Source of the DNA: CAISIP01 sp038326025
GTDB taxonomy: Bacteria > Pseudomonadota > Gammaproteobacteria > Burkholderiales > Burkholderiaceae_C
Reading direction: 5' to 3'
Length of the DNA stretch: 64,000 bases
NCBI GenBank assembly: GCA_038326025.1
Contig: JBBQJP010000017.1
Coordinates: 1 to 64,000, forward strand
A program made the translations under genes and the position numbers. The notes under the pieces were generated by a model, which had not been told where the DNA came from, made no database searches, and worked only from the letters and a program-made list of their open reading frames with translations. Within the stretch, counting starts at the first letter, position 1. Each line of letters begins with the position of its first letter. Shown piece by piece: positions 1-10,727 of this stretch.

Positions 1-95
1 CCCGCATCAACCAGCGCACCGCTACTGTCGATTGCGAAGGCGGTGCAGGTTGGCGCGTGCCCTTCGCCATGCTGCGGCACGTCATGGACATCTGA
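1..95 (+). CDS. C-terminal end of an unidentified protein (partial)
   Basis: The window opens inside a gene. Frame 3 reads RINQRTATVDCEGGAGWRVP and ends FAMLRHVMDI before a TGA at 93-95. The balanced, non-repetitive composition looks like real coding sequence. The ending resembles the C-termini of some small SprT-like metal-dependent proteins, but that is a memory-based impression from 30 residues and I do not assign a function. The start lies upstream of the window. Confidence 0.5.
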   Translation, partial: RINQRTATVDCEGGAGWRVPFAMLRHVMDI

Positions 96-412
96 CTCAC
101 GCCCGACCAGCTGTCAACTACGGTATCGGCCGGACTATTACTCACGTCTCATGGGTAACAAGCGAGAAGCCTTGGAAAGGCGAAGCCGGCAGACAAGTGC
201 GCGTGGCAGTCGCGACTGACTGTCACGACCACGGACTTGCTTGATGGATGAACACTCGGCTGCGCCCCTTTTGCATCCACCGATTCGGTCGTACCGGAAA
301 TATGCTGCGCCTTATTCGCCCATCGGTCTGTGCGCTGGCGCACAATCCGGCCATCTCGCCCTTGCGCCATTGCGGTGTATGCTGAAGTCTTCATGACGCC
401 GGGGAGAAACCA
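96..412. other. Intergenic region carrying an operator-like palindrome
   Basis: 317 bases without a convincing gene. It contains a perfect 12-base palindrome (CAGTCGCGACTG, 207-218) and, more importantly, the 16-base palindrome at 329-344 that recurs in this part of the window. The ORFs that cross it on either strand are GC shadows. Confidence 0.6.
329..344. promoter_or_regulatory. Operator-like palindrome TGTGCGCTGGCGCACA, copy 1
   Basis: Two perfect 7-base arms (TGTGCGC/GCGCACA) around a TG spacer, centred about 76 bases before the ATG of the gene at 413. The identical 16-mer recurs at 15728-15743, and close variants at 5149, 11115 and 14816, always upstream of a gene start. The dimer-sized arms fit a Crp/Fnr-type regulator, two of which are encoded in the same 15 kb. 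Which protein binds it is inferred. Confidence 0.7.
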
Positions 413-1081
413 ATGCCTTTCAACCGCAACCACGTGCGTGCCTTTCTCGCCAAGAACGAGATCGATCTGTTCGAGTCCAGCCTCGGTGCCGATCTCAAGG
501 CACTGACTGCTGCCGACGTGCAGCGCCGCATCGACAGAACCCGTAAGCTGCGCAACAAGTACCGCGACCTGCTGCAGCGTCAGAAGGTGGCGACCCGCGC
601 TCGCACGGCCAGCAAAGCAGGCACCAGCGGCGATGCCAATGAGCGCACAGCGAAAAAGGCAAAAGCCTTTGACGAAACGCTCGCGCGTTTCGAAGCACAT
701 GCCGAACAACTGGAAGCTGCCGGAAAAAAGACAGCTGCGCGGTCGACAAGCACGGCGAAGCTTGGGTCGACCGCAACCCGGAAGACGGCTGCAACAAAGC
801 GGCCAACGAAACGCGAGTTGGTGCCGGCAGCCGTGACGCTGCGTGAGGTTCTGGAAAAAAAGCGCGGCGCCGAAAAGTCTGCGCTGGCCGCACAACCGAC
901 ACGCAGCCGCAAAGCGCCAGCGTCGTTTACGGCATCGATCGGTGGCGTGGGTGCCACTCCACCCAATGTGCGCGCGGCCGTCGTCGCATCGCGTCTGGAT
1001 CAATCGGGCGTGAAACGCATTCAGGGCCACACCGGCACCCAGGTGCGTATGGCGCAAGCCAAACGAGACCATCGCGGCTGA
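413..1081 (+). CDS. Conserved hypothetical protein with basic Ala/Lys/Arg-rich tail
   Basis: 222 aa. The first 60 or so residues (starting MPFNRNHVRAFLAKNEIDLF) are charged and probably helical. The middle, about residues 60-140, is low-complexity and rich in Ala, Lys, Arg and Thr, reminiscent of histone-H1-like bacterial proteins. The C-terminal 60 residues are more mixed. There is no signal peptide, membrane segment or recognisable catalytic motif. The start is supported by GGGGAG about 8 bases before the ATG. The palindrome at 329-344 places it in the putative Crp/Fnr-type regulon with the stress genes downstream. A nucleoid- or nucleic-acid-binding role is a guess from charge alone. Confidence 0.75.
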   Translation: MPFNRNHVRAFLAKNEIDLFESSLGADLKALTAADVQRRIDRTRKLRNKYRDLLQRQKVATRARTASKAGTSGDANERTAKKAKAFDETLARFEAHAEQLEAAGKKTAARSTSTAKLGSTATRKTAATKRPTKRELVPAAVTLREVLEKKRGAEKSALAAQPTRSRKAPASFTASIGGVGATPPNVRAAVVASRLDQSGVKRIQGHTGTQVRMAQAKRDHRG

Positions 1082-1137
1082 GGTTCGCGAACCGGCCCGC
1101 AGCAAAGCGGATTGATCCTGGCCTGCCCAGCGCATGG

Positions 1138-2094
1138 TCAGGCGCAGCCGGCGTTTGAATGCGCATGCTCGTCCCGCTTTTCTGACGAACCGTGCCCGTA
1201 GAGATCCGCGCCCTCATGTGCGCGATCGGTGTGTTCGAACTCCAGGCTCGAATGGGTGACGCCGAAACGCTCGGCCAGCGTACCCTTGATAGTCGACTTG
1301 ATCGCTTCGATATCCACCCAGGCCCCGTCCGTCAGTACGACATGGCAGTCAAGCGCCGCCTCATGCTCGTGCAACTGCCACAGATGAACGTGATGGACGT
1401 CCGCCACACCGTCGATGCCGCGCATCGTGTCGATAACGTCGAGACAGTCGAGGTCGGGCGGACTGCCCAGCATCAGCGTGCGGATCGGGCCGCCAATCTC
1501 GGTCGTCGCGAGATACAGGATGTAGAGCGCGATCAGGATCGTGATCGCAGGATCGACCCAGCGGATATCGTAGAGGATGATCAACGTGCCGCCGATGATG
1601 ACGGCGACCGATGCGAGCGCATCGCTGAGGTTGTGCAGGAACAGTGCGCGGATGTTCACGCTGCCCTTTTGCATCGAATAGGTGAGTACCGCCGTCAGTG
1701 CGTCGACGACGAGAGCCACGCCGCCCAGGATGACGACCCACCAGCCCAGGACTTCGGGCGGGTCGATCAGTCTCATCCCGCCTTCGTAGATCAGGTAGAC
1801 GCCAATGATGATGAGAGTGGTGTAGTTGATCAGCGCCGCCACAATCTCAATCCGGCCGTAGCCGAAGGTCATGCGGGCGTCAGCGGGGCGCCGGGCGATC
1901 TTGCGCGCGGCAAAGGCGATGACCAGCGACGCCATGTCGGAGAAGTTGTGCAATGCGTCCGCGATCAGGGCGAGACTGCCTGCAAAGACGCCACCAACGA
2001 TCTGGGCGATGGTGAGTATCCCGTTCGCCCAGATGGCCACGGCGACGCGCTTGTCGCCGGAAGCAGGGTCGATATGGGCGTGGTCGTGGGGCAT
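1138..2094 (-). CDS. Cation diffusion facilitator (CDF) family exporter
   Basis: 318 aa inner-membrane antiporter expected to export Zn2+, Co2+ or a related divalent metal in exchange for protons. The N-terminus is His/Asp-rich (MPHDHAHID). About six hydrophobic segments follow, with the paired metal-site motifs HNFSDM (second helix) and HNLSDALAS (fifth helix), then a cytoplasmic domain rich in His (VHHVHLWQLHEHEA) and a His-containing tail. Length and motif order match CzcD/ZitB-type proteins. I chose the internal ATG at 2094 because GGAAGAAAG precedes it; the longer frame to 2208 has no support. The metal cannot be read from sequence. Confidence 0.92.
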   Translation of the reverse strand: MPHDHAHIDPASGDKRVAVAIWANGILTIAQIVGGVFAGSLALIADALHNFSDMASLVIAFAARKIARRPADARMTFGYGRIEIVAALINYTTLIIIGVYLIYEGGMRLIDPPEVLGWWVVILGGVALVVDALTAVLTYSMQKGSVNIRALFLHNLSDALASVAVIIGGTLIILYDIRWVDPAITILIALYILYLATTEIGGPIRTLMLGSPPDLDCLDVIDTMRGIDGVADVHHVHLWQLHEHEAALDCHVVLTDGAWVDIEAIKSTIKGTLAERFGVTHSSLEFEHTDRAHEGADLYGHGSSEKRDEHAHSNAGCA

Positions 2095-2537
2095 ATCGCT
2101 TTCTTCCGGGGGATGTGGGGTGAGGCACGCAGACAAGGAACTTTCGAGCGACAGCAGCAGCCCAGTCCGTGCCCCTGCGACGCAGGTTGACCGCGACGGC
2201 GGGCGCAATGACAGCCGTCAAAACGGGTGCGAGCGTATAGAGCCAAGCATAGGACAAAAGTCACAATCCATTCGCTCGGCGGGAATCGCGCAAACAGGGC
2301 GATTGCACGGGAGTCCGGTTTTTCACCATCAGAACTGGCAGGTCTTCAATGCCTTCATCTGCGTATCCCGTTTACCGCCAGGTACTAGCATCAGGTTTGA
2401 GAACTTGCCCAGCGCGCCACGCACGAGCGGGACCCAGTTGAGCCCCTCGCGCACCAGAATCCAATGCCGGCGTCAGCCTGCAGGACACCGGACATGGCGA
2501 GCGCCGGTGTCCTATGTCACAGGGAACAGACAAACCT
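2095..2537. other. Intergenic region between divergent genes
   Basis: 443 bases between the CDF exporter (minus) and the small gene at 2538 (plus). It holds an inverted repeat, GGACACCGG/CCGGTGTCC (2483-2491 and 2504-2512, 12-base loop), just before the plus-strand gene. There is no T-tract, so an operator or mRNA hairpin is likelier than a terminator. Nothing else convincing was seen. Confidence 0.55.
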
Positions 2538-2897
2538 ATGCGCTGGCTCAAGCCTACCTTGACCTCGATCTATAGCGTTCTTGGCCACGCCATTCCCCCG
2601 CAAGGGCGGTCAGTGGAGTCGCGACAGGAAAACATTCGCAGCGTCATGCTCAACGCGATGACCATCGAAAAGGTGAGCGAGCGTCATCACATGCTCGTTC
2701 GTCGGATCTTCTATGCAACCGATATTCAGACACTTTGGTATGCCCGCAGTGACGTGATGTCGGTCCTCGCTGAAGAACTGGGCGAGACAGCCGCTCACGA
2801 AAATCTTCGTGTCATATCTGAGCTTTTTGATGGCCTGTTACCTGAAGCCAAGCACTCTTCGCAATCGCGCGCTCCGCGCTCGAAAACCCGCAGGTGA
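2538..2897 (+). CDS. Small conserved hypothetical protein
   Basis: 119 aa, beginning MRWLKPTLTSIYSVLGHAI. It looks soluble. The middle section (LVRRIFYATDIQTLWYARSD and the following VMSVLAEELGETAAHENL) has the helical pattern of short uncharacterised proteins common in Burkholderiales, from memory only. The tail is Ser/Arg/Lys rich. The ATG at 2538 is preferred over 2514 because AGGGAAC precedes it. It stands alone, with a hairpin 26 bases upstream. No function is proposed. Confidence 0.6.
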   Translation: MRWLKPTLTSIYSVLGHAIPPQGRSVESRQENIRSVMLNAMTIEKVSERHHMLVRRIFYATDIQTLWYARSDVMSVLAEELGETAAHENLRVISELFDGLLPEAKHSSQSRAPRSKTRR

Positions 2898-3000
2898 TGC
2901 TCTGTACAGGTCCAGACACTGGTCGGATGCACTCGCTCTTTTCCATTGTGATAGCCACTCGACCCATTGTTGACGATGTCGGCGGCACGCCGGCCTCCCG

Positions 3001-3969
3001 ATGAAGATCAACACGATTGCGCCCGATCAGCCAACCGGCCCGAAGGCATCGAACGCGCCGCGCGGTGGTAATGGCAGTTTCCAGGTCGCCTACGCACGTG
3101 TACGCAGCGACAGCTACGCGCCGCTCGCGCGCGACGTCGCGACCAAGTATCCATCGCGCGGGCAGGACAGCCCCCCGCCTGCCAACGAGGCCGCACATAC
3201 TGTCCGTGCGGGCGAAACGCTCTACGCCATCGTGCGCGCGCGCCTCGGGGCGATCGGCGTGCAAGCAAATGCCAACGCATCGATGCAAGGCGTGAGAGAA
3301 CTCGCGCAGGCGAACAATATCCTTAACCCCGACCGCATCTACGTCGGACAAAAGCTCGACCTCTCGGCGCTCGAATCGTCTTTTGGCCGCCAAACAGCGC
3401 TACTGGCCGGCAGAATCGATCAACCCCAACCGTGGCAATGGGAAGAGCCGATGCAGGAAGCCGGCACACAGATCACCACAGCCGAAGCGGCGGCGGACTT
3501 GCCGTCGACGATTGACAGGTTGCCATCGACGTTCACGCGCGACGATATCGCAGCCGAAGTCGATGCGGCTGCCGACATGCCGCTGGCGCTGCGCCAGGTT
3601 GCTCTCTACGAACAGAATGAGTCGATCGCTCCGGCAAAACCGCCCGACGCGGCGCACGCCCTGCCCGATATCGTCTACAAAGGCGTACTCGGCAAGATGC
3701 TCGATGAAGTGCCGCTCGCCCCATCGACGCGCACGGTGCTGCAGCAGGCCAACGCCCTGGTCAGCAGCACGGTTGCCGCGCGCGCTATCGGCGCGCTCAC
3801 CGGCGTCGGCGCGCCGCTGCTCACAGTCGCTGGGCTGATCTGGGGTATTTTCTCGGCGCGGCAGATCGACGCGGCTGCGACCGGCGCGCCGACGCCGCCG
3901 GGCAACCCGAAACCCTCCAGCGATGCAAGCCAAACGGCGCAGAACAAGCCGATCGAAGCGCTCCACTAA
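3001..3969 (+). CDS. LysM-domain protein with a C-terminal membrane segment
   Basis: 322 aa. One LysM peptidoglycan-binding module lies at about residues 66-125 (HTVRAGETLYAIV, then ANNILNPDRIYVGQKLDL). There is no N-terminal signal peptide: the protein starts MKINTIAPDQPTGPKASNAP, polar and Pro-rich. A hydrophobic stretch at about 261-283 (AIGALTGVGAPLLTVAGLIW) could anchor the C-terminus, followed by a short Pro/Ser-rich tail. LysM binds glycan chains, so a domain facing the periplasm is expected; how it gets there without a signal peptide is unclear (tail anchoring or another route). The ATG at 3001 lacks a clear Shine-Dalgarno. Confidence 0.8.
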   Translation: MKINTIAPDQPTGPKASNAPRGGNGSFQVAYARVRSDSYAPLARDVATKYPSRGQDSPPPANEAAHTVRAGETLYAIVRARLGAIGVQANANASMQGVRELAQANNILNPDRIYVGQKLDLSALESSFGRQTALLAGRIDQPQPWQWEEPMQEAGTQITTAEAAADLPSTIDRLPSTFTRDDIAAEVDAAADMPLALRQVALYEQNESIAPAKPPDAAHALPDIVYKGVLGKMLDEVPLAPSTRTVLQQANALVSSTVAARAIGALTGVGAPLLTVAGLIWGIFSARQIDAAATGAPTPPGNPKPSSDASQTAQNKPIEALH

Positions 3970-4075
3970 AAAAACCTTGAACAAGGGCGCTGCGCCGCTC
4001 CGCGGGTGGCGCTAGCTTCCAATCGCTGGACTTTGCGCGTGTGCGCCTTCCCCATCGAATTGCGCGCCAGCAACT

Positions 4076-4768
4076 TCATGGAACCTGAAACCTGGACGCC
4101 TTCATGACAGTCTCCACCTGCATCTGCAGTGAAAGGCTGACATCCAGACCGCGGCTGTCGAGTTGCCGGTACAGAGGCTCGACCTCGTAGAACGGAGTCG
4201 CAAACGACGGTTCATGCCGAAGACTGTGCATCGCCTTGAACACCGCCGCATACATCTGCGGATGGGCGTCTCGAATATAGGCAAACGCATACGCGTCGGC
4301 GTAGGCCTCTTCGATGGATACGATCTTTTCCATGGCTTTGCGCTCTGCAGAGCCTGGCGTTGTGGCGAGTACACGCTCCCACAACTGCAGCGACAGATTT
4401 CTGCTGCGAATTCGAAAGCAATGCCCAAATTCGTGGGCAGCAATGGTCAGCAGGAATACCCGCGCTGTCTCGGGCGAAGACGTCAGTGCCATCATCCGGT
4501 CCAACTTTGAATTGTCACCCTCCGAAATGGCGACAACACAGTCCTGCCCTTCCCTCGGGATGACGCCCACGGGTGAAAAACCTGCGTTTTCAACCGGTAA
4601 CTTGGCGTAGCTGACATTCAGGTCCCTGAAAAGTGGGTGCTGGTGGACTTCCTGAAACAGGGTGATCCACTGCGTGACGCTCGGAATGCCCTGCGCACAG
4701 GACAACCCCGGCGACAAGAGCGCCAGGCTCGCGAGGATCGCAATGGTCGCAAGGATCGCTTTCGACAT
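4076..4768 (-). CDS. Secreted HExxH metalloprotease-like protein
   Basis: 230 aa with a signal peptide of about 25 residues (MSKAILATIAILASLALLSP, cleavage likely after SCAQ or nearby). The zinc motif HEFGH (in AAHEFGHCFR) is followed some 35 residues later by SIEEAYADAYAF, a plausible third-ligand helix of the gluzincin type. That combination suggests a periplasmic or secreted zinc peptidase of an unassigned family. The internal ATG at 4768 is preceded by AGGAG at good spacing; the longer frame to 5182 overlaps regulatory DNA and is not supported. It converges on the LysM gene. Substrate unknown. Confidence 0.75.
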   Translation of the reverse strand: MSKAILATIAILASLALLSPGLSCAQGIPSVTQWITLFQEVHQHPLFRDLNVSYAKLPVENAGFSPVGVIPREGQDCVVAISEGDNSKLDRMMALTSSPETARVFLLTIAAHEFGHCFRIRSRNLSLQLWERVLATTPGSAERKAMEKIVSIEEAYADAYAFAYIRDAHPQMYAAVFKAMHSLRHEPSFATPFYEVEPLYRQLDSRGLDVSLSLQMQVETVMKASRFQVP

Positions 4769-5279
4769 CTGCTGCTCCTGAATGGTGCCCCACCTTCTCA
4801 CTTGGTTTGCGATGGGCCGCGGGAAGGTGATACCAGTTCTATCGGCCAATCCGGCGCAAACTACAGTGCGGCCCATTATTTGTAGCGCAGCAAATGCCCT
4901 GTGAATTACCAGCTGCACCCCTGTGTTTTCCGGTAAGGGCATGTAACGAACCCGATGGGCCAGACGCATCAGTTGCACCAGATCATGACCTTGGTCGAAG
5001 CAAAATACGGCATTGTGGTGGGCCTGGTTCCCGGCCGCATCCGGACCTTGGACGGCGTGTACGGACCCACCAAAGGCGCTTTGGAGACCATACCCTTCGG
5101 TACGCGGGTCAATCGACCAAAACTTGCGAATCCTCCATTTCACTGCTATGTTCGTCAGCGCACAAAGCACTTTCCTTCGCATGCCGCGTGCTGCTGGAAT
5201 TTCCAGCGAGTATTCATCGTCGACCGCATTTTTTGCAGCCGGCGACTGCCACGCCCCAAAGTCTCATGGAGGATTTTGC
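4769..5279. other. Intergenic region upstream of the Crp/Fnr-pgm operon
   Basis: 511 bases between divergent genes. An open frame on the plus strand at 4955-5308 (117 codons) has odd composition, no ribosome site and overlaps the regulator, so I leave it out. The region contains the operator-like palindrome at 5149-5164. Confidence 0.55.
5149..5164. promoter_or_regulatory. Operator-like palindrome TGTTCGTCAGCGCACA, copy 2
   Basis: A variant of the 16-mer at 329 and 15728 that keeps the right arm GCGCACA exactly and 5 of 7 bases of the left arm. It is centred about 123 bases before the start of the Crp/Fnr-type gene at 5280, so the crp-pgm unit could be autoregulated. Confidence 0.6.
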
Positions 5280-5999
5280 ATGGTCACTGCTGTTCAAGCG
5301 CGAGATAACCAGCTGCTGGCAGCACTGCCGGATGCGGAACTGCAGCGCTGGCTGCCGCTGCTCGCGCCCGTTGACCTGCCCCTGGGCCTGGTTCTCTACG
5401 AATCCGGCCAGACGTTCAATCACGTTTATTTTCCGACGAACGCAATCGTCTCCTTGTTGTTCGTGCTCGACAACGGCAGCTCCGCGGAAATTGCCGTCGT
5501 GGGTAACGAAGGTGTCGTGGGGATCTCACTGTTCATGGGGGGCGAGAGCACGCCCAGCCGCGCGGTGGTGCAAAGCGCCGGCCGCGGCTACATGCTTGGC
5601 TCGCAAGGCATCAAGGAGGCCTTCAACCGCAACGGGCCGGTGATGCACCTGTTGCTGCGGTACACGCAGGCACTCATCACACAGATGGCGCAGACAGCGG
5701 TCTGCAACCGCCACCATTCCCTGGACCAGCAGTTGTGCCGCTGGCTGTTGCTGAGCATGGATCGCCTGCAAGGCAACGAACTGGTGATGTCGCAGGAACT
5801 GATAGCCAACATGCTGGGTGTGCGCCGCGAGGGGGTCACCGAAGCCGCCCTGAAACTGCAGGGGGCCGGGCTGATCCAGTACGCGCGTGGCCATATTACG
5901 GTACTCGACCGCCCCGGCCTGGAGCAGCGCTCCTGCGAATGTTACGCCGTGGTGAAGACGGAGTACGACAGGCTGCTGCCCGACCTGACGGCCGTGTAG
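5280..5999 (+). CDS. Crp/Fnr-family transcriptional regulator
   Basis: 239 aa. An N-terminal cyclic-nucleotide-type beta-barrel (about residues 25-140, including YESGQTFNHVYFPTNAIVSL and VVGNEGVVGISLFM) is followed by the long dimer helix and a C-terminal winged helix (MSQELIANMLGVRREGVTEA). It lacks an FNR-type N-terminal cysteine cluster, so it is probably not an oxygen-sensing iron-sulfur protein. The barrel's effector is unknown. The recognition helix RREGVTEA differs from FNR (ETxSR). GGAGG lies 7 bases before the ATG at 5280. Phosphoglucomutase follows after 20 bases, probably in one operon. Confidence 0.9.
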   Translation: MVTAVQARDNQLLAALPDAELQRWLPLLAPVDLPLGLVLYESGQTFNHVYFPTNAIVSLLFVLDNGSSAEIAVVGNEGVVGISLFMGGESTPSRAVVQSAGRGYMLGSQGIKEAFNRNGPVMHLLLRYTQALITQMAQTAVCNRHHSLDQQLCRWLLLSMDRLQGNELVMSQELIANMLGVRREGVTEAALKLQGAGLIQYARGHITVLDRPGLEQRSCECYAVVKTEYDRLLPDLTAV

Positions 6000-6019
6000 C
6001 CGGAATTGGCGGACCGGCC

Positions 6020-7672
6020 ATGCCGACCCTGATCCACCCTCTGGCCGGCAAGCCGGCGCCGCGTTCGCTACTGGTGGACGTGCCCCGGCTCGCCACAGCG
6101 TACTACACCGGTATTCCCGATCCGTCGGTGCCCACGCAGCGTGTGGCGTTCGGTACCTCGGGCCATCGCGGCGCATCGTTCGACGGCTCGTTCAACGAAT
6201 GGCATGTGCTGGCGATCACGCAGGCCATCTGCGACTACCGGCAGAGCCAGCACATCACCGGGCCGCTGTTCCTGGGTATCGACACCCACGCACTGTCGCA
6301 GCCGGCCTGCGCGAGTGCGCTCGAAGTGTTGGCCGCCAACGGCGTCGATGTGATGCTGGCGACAAATGACGAATACACACCGACACCGGCCATCTCGCAC
6401 GCCATCCTGAACCACAACCAGGGGCGAAACGCGGGGCTGGCCGATGGCATCGTCATCACACCCTCGCACAACCCGCCGGACAATGGCGGCTTCAAGTACA
6501 ACCCACCCAACGGCGGCCCGGCGGCCAGCGATATCACCGCCGGCATCGAGGCCGCCGCGAACCGTTATCTCGAAGCTGCACTGGTCGGTGTCCGGCGTAT
6601 TCCGTACGCGCAGGCGCTGCGTGCCAAGACGACGCATCGGCACGACTTCCTGGGCGCCTACGTTGCCGACCTGGGCAGCGTGATCGACTTCGACGTGATC
6701 CGCGCTGCGAAGGTGCGCATCGGTGTCGATCCACTCGGCGGTGCCGGCGTGCACTACTGGGCGCGGATCGCCGAACAACACCGCATCGACCTCACCGTGG
6801 TCAGCGACGTGGTCGATCCGACCTTCAGCTTCATGACGCTCGACTGGGACGGTCAGATCCGCATGGATCCGTCGTCGCGGTATGCGATGCAGCGGCTGCA
6901 GTCCATGAAGGACCGCTTCGACATCGCGTTCGCCTGCGACACCGACCACGACCGCCACGGTATCGTCACGCCCTCGGTCGGGCTGATGCCGCCGAACCAT
7001 TACCTGTCGGTCGCGATTGACTATCTGTTCCGGCACCGGTCGTCGTGGAGCGCGCATGCCGCAATTGGCAAGACGGTGGTCAGCACCAGCCTGATCGACC
7101 GCGTCGCCGCGAGGCTGGGCCGCACGCTGTGCGAAGTGCCGGTCGGCTTCAAATGGTTTTCGGCCGGACTGCTGGACGGCTCGCTCGGATTTGGCGGGGA
7201 GGAGAGTGCGGGCGCCACCTTCCTGCGCCGCGATGGCAAAGTCTGGACCACCGACAAGGACGGCCTCGTGCCGGCGCTGCTGGGCGCCGAGATCACGGCG
7301 CGTTGTGCTCGCGACCCCGCCGGGGTCTATGCGGAACTGGTGCAACAGCTCGGCGAGCCGGTCGCCAACCGCGTCGAAGCACCGGCGACGGTGGCGCAAA
7401 AGGCGCAGCTCGCGGCGCTGACGCCGGCACGCATCAGCGCACGCGAACTGGCCGGCGAGAAAATCACCGCCGTGCTCGACCATGCACCGGGCAATGGCGC
7501 TGCGATCGGCGGCATCAAGGTCGTCACCGACAACGGCTGGTTCGCCGCCCGGCCGTCGGGCACCGAGGACATCTACAAGATCTACGCCGAGAGTTTCATC
7601 GGCAACGATCACTTGCAAGTGATCCTGAAGCAGGCGCAGGCGATCGTCGACCAGGCCATTGCCGCGCGGTGA
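6020..7672 (+). CDS. pgm: Phosphoglucomutase (alpha-D-glucose phosphate-specific)
   Basis: 550 aa, the usual length for the bacterial Pgm family. It interconverts glucose 1-phosphate and glucose 6-phosphate, linking glycogen, UDP-glucose and glycolysis. Visible motifs are FGTSGHRG near residue 45, the phosphoserine loop TPSHNPPDNGG (Ser149), the metal loop CDTDHDRHG, the sugar loop GGEESAG, and the phosphate-binding RPSGTED near the C-terminus. All catalytic features look intact. The start at 6020 was chosen because the homologous sequence begins there (MPTLIHPLAGKPAP); the longer frame overlaps the regulator gene. It could feed UDP-glucose to the glucan synthase 8 kb downstream (inference). 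Confidence 0.95.
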   Translation: MPTLIHPLAGKPAPRSLLVDVPRLATAYYTGIPDPSVPTQRVAFGTSGHRGASFDGSFNEWHVLAITQAICDYRQSQHITGPLFLGIDTHALSQPACASALEVLAANGVDVMLATNDEYTPTPAISHAILNHNQGRNAGLADGIVITPSHNPPDNGGFKYNPPNGGPAASDITAGIEAAANRYLEAALVGVRRIPYAQALRAKTTHRHDFLGAYVADLGSVIDFDVIRAAKVRIGVDPLGGAGVHYWARIAEQHRIDLTVVSDVVDPTFSFMTLDWDGQIRMDPSSRYAMQRLQSMKDRFDIAFACDTDHDRHGIVTPSVGLMPPNHYLSVAIDYLFRHRSSWSAHAAIGKTVVSTSLIDRVAARLGRTLCEVPVGFKWFSAGLLDGSLGFGGEESAGATFLRRDGKVWTTDKDGLVPALLGAEITARCARDPAGVYAELVQQLGEPVANRVEAPATVAQKAQLAALTPARISARELAGEKITAVLDHAPGNGAAIGGIKVVTDNGWFAARPSGTEDIYKIYAESFIGNDHLQVILKQAQAIVDQAIAAR

Positions 7673-7756
7673 ACTGCCTAAACACATTGATCCGCACCTT
7701 CGCAGCTGCAACACCGTCACCGGCTTTCACATCCACGCGCGCGATGCCGACATCGG

Positions 7757-7939
7757 TCAGCGCACGTCCTTGTGATCCTCCGGTCCGCCGTCCCTGTGCA
7801 GGTCTGCGCCTTCGCTGTCTTCGACCTTTTCCCTTGCCAGGCTTTCATCCCGCATGAGGATGGGGTGAACGTATCCACGCGTGTGCAGCGTGCCTGTAAT
7901 CCGCCCGTTCTTGGGCACAGGTACCGAGTCGATGATCAT
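7757..7939 (-). CDS. Small conserved-looking protein, 60 aa
   Basis: Begins MIIDSVPVPKNGRITGTLHT and ends in a strongly charged tail (KVEDSEGADLHRDGGPEDHK). Coding is supported by a textbook AGGAG 7 bases before the ATG and by a composition unlike the GC shadows around it. There is no signal peptide or membrane segment. It lies downstream of the copper ATPase on the same strand but about 330 bases away, so it has its own transcript or is the distal gene. No family recognised. Confidence 0.6.
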   Translation of the reverse strand: MIIDSVPVPKNGRITGTLHTRGYVHPILMRDESLAREKVEDSEGADLHRDGGPEDHKDVR

Positions 7940-8266
7940 GATGGCTCCTTTGATGACATAGTGGACTTACGTTAGCTGCTGGGGACCGGCGCGTCCGTTC
8001 GGTACACCACACGGCAGGCCCTTTTGAAACACACAGGAAGGTCTTACGGGGTGTGGTCATGCGCTGCTGCGCAAGACGCCTTGTGTCGCAACCGGGTGCT
8101 CACGATCAACGCCAAACCGGTTGCGCCCAGGGCGGCGTCGTTCAGCGCCATGAACCTCGGCGCGTTCCATGCGACGTCGTGGTATCGCCAGACGTCGACC
8201 CGGCAAGGCGACCCCGACGCCGGCCCATAGACTGTATGCAAGGATATCCATCGACGGTGCGTGCGG
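7940..8266. other. Intergenic region with a possible decayed small membrane protein
   Basis: 327 bases. On the minus strand two overlapping frames (8057-8251 and 8044-8241) together read like one small hydrophobic protein: MDILAYSLWAGVGVALPG in the first frame, then WRYHDVAWNAPRFMALNDAA and LGATGLALIVSTRLRH in the second. That would need one frameshift near 8195. I do not call an intact gene. Confidence 0.35.
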
Positions 8267-10651
<2,385 letters not shown>

Positions 10652-10663
10652 TGTGTCGCTCCT

Positions 10664-10679
10664 GGCGCGCTGGCGCGCA
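10664..10679. promoter_or_regulatory. Weak copy of the operator-like palindrome
   Basis: GGCGCGCTGGCGCGCA matches the 16-mer at 13 of 16 positions, with arms that are near-perfect inverted repeats. It is only 12 bases before the ATPase start, overlapping the ribosome site, so it could act only as a repressor site or be a chance GC palindrome. Confidence 0.3.
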
Positions 10680-10727
10680 CTGGACCTGAAGGCCCTTGAC
10701 GGGCCACAAGCCACAAAACCACCGCCA

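Noticed and set aside
2483..2512. Rho-independent terminator
   Set aside because: There is a 9-base stem but no T-tract on either side, and it lies before a gene start.
4955..5308. 117-codon plus-strand frame before the Crp/Fnr gene
   Set aside because: It has no ribosome site, overlaps the palindrome and the regulator's start, and shows no family pattern.
6068..7720. 550-codon open frame opposite pgm, and similar long frames opposite the copper ATPase (8261-10108), ABC genes (31060-32682), TAXI permease (52212-53876), putA (56117-57988) and glucan synthase (17610-19412)
   Set aside because: The plus-strand or minus-strand partner carries clear family motifs; the opposite frames are Arg/His/Gln-rich, repetitive and lack ribosome sites. 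High GC suppresses stops.
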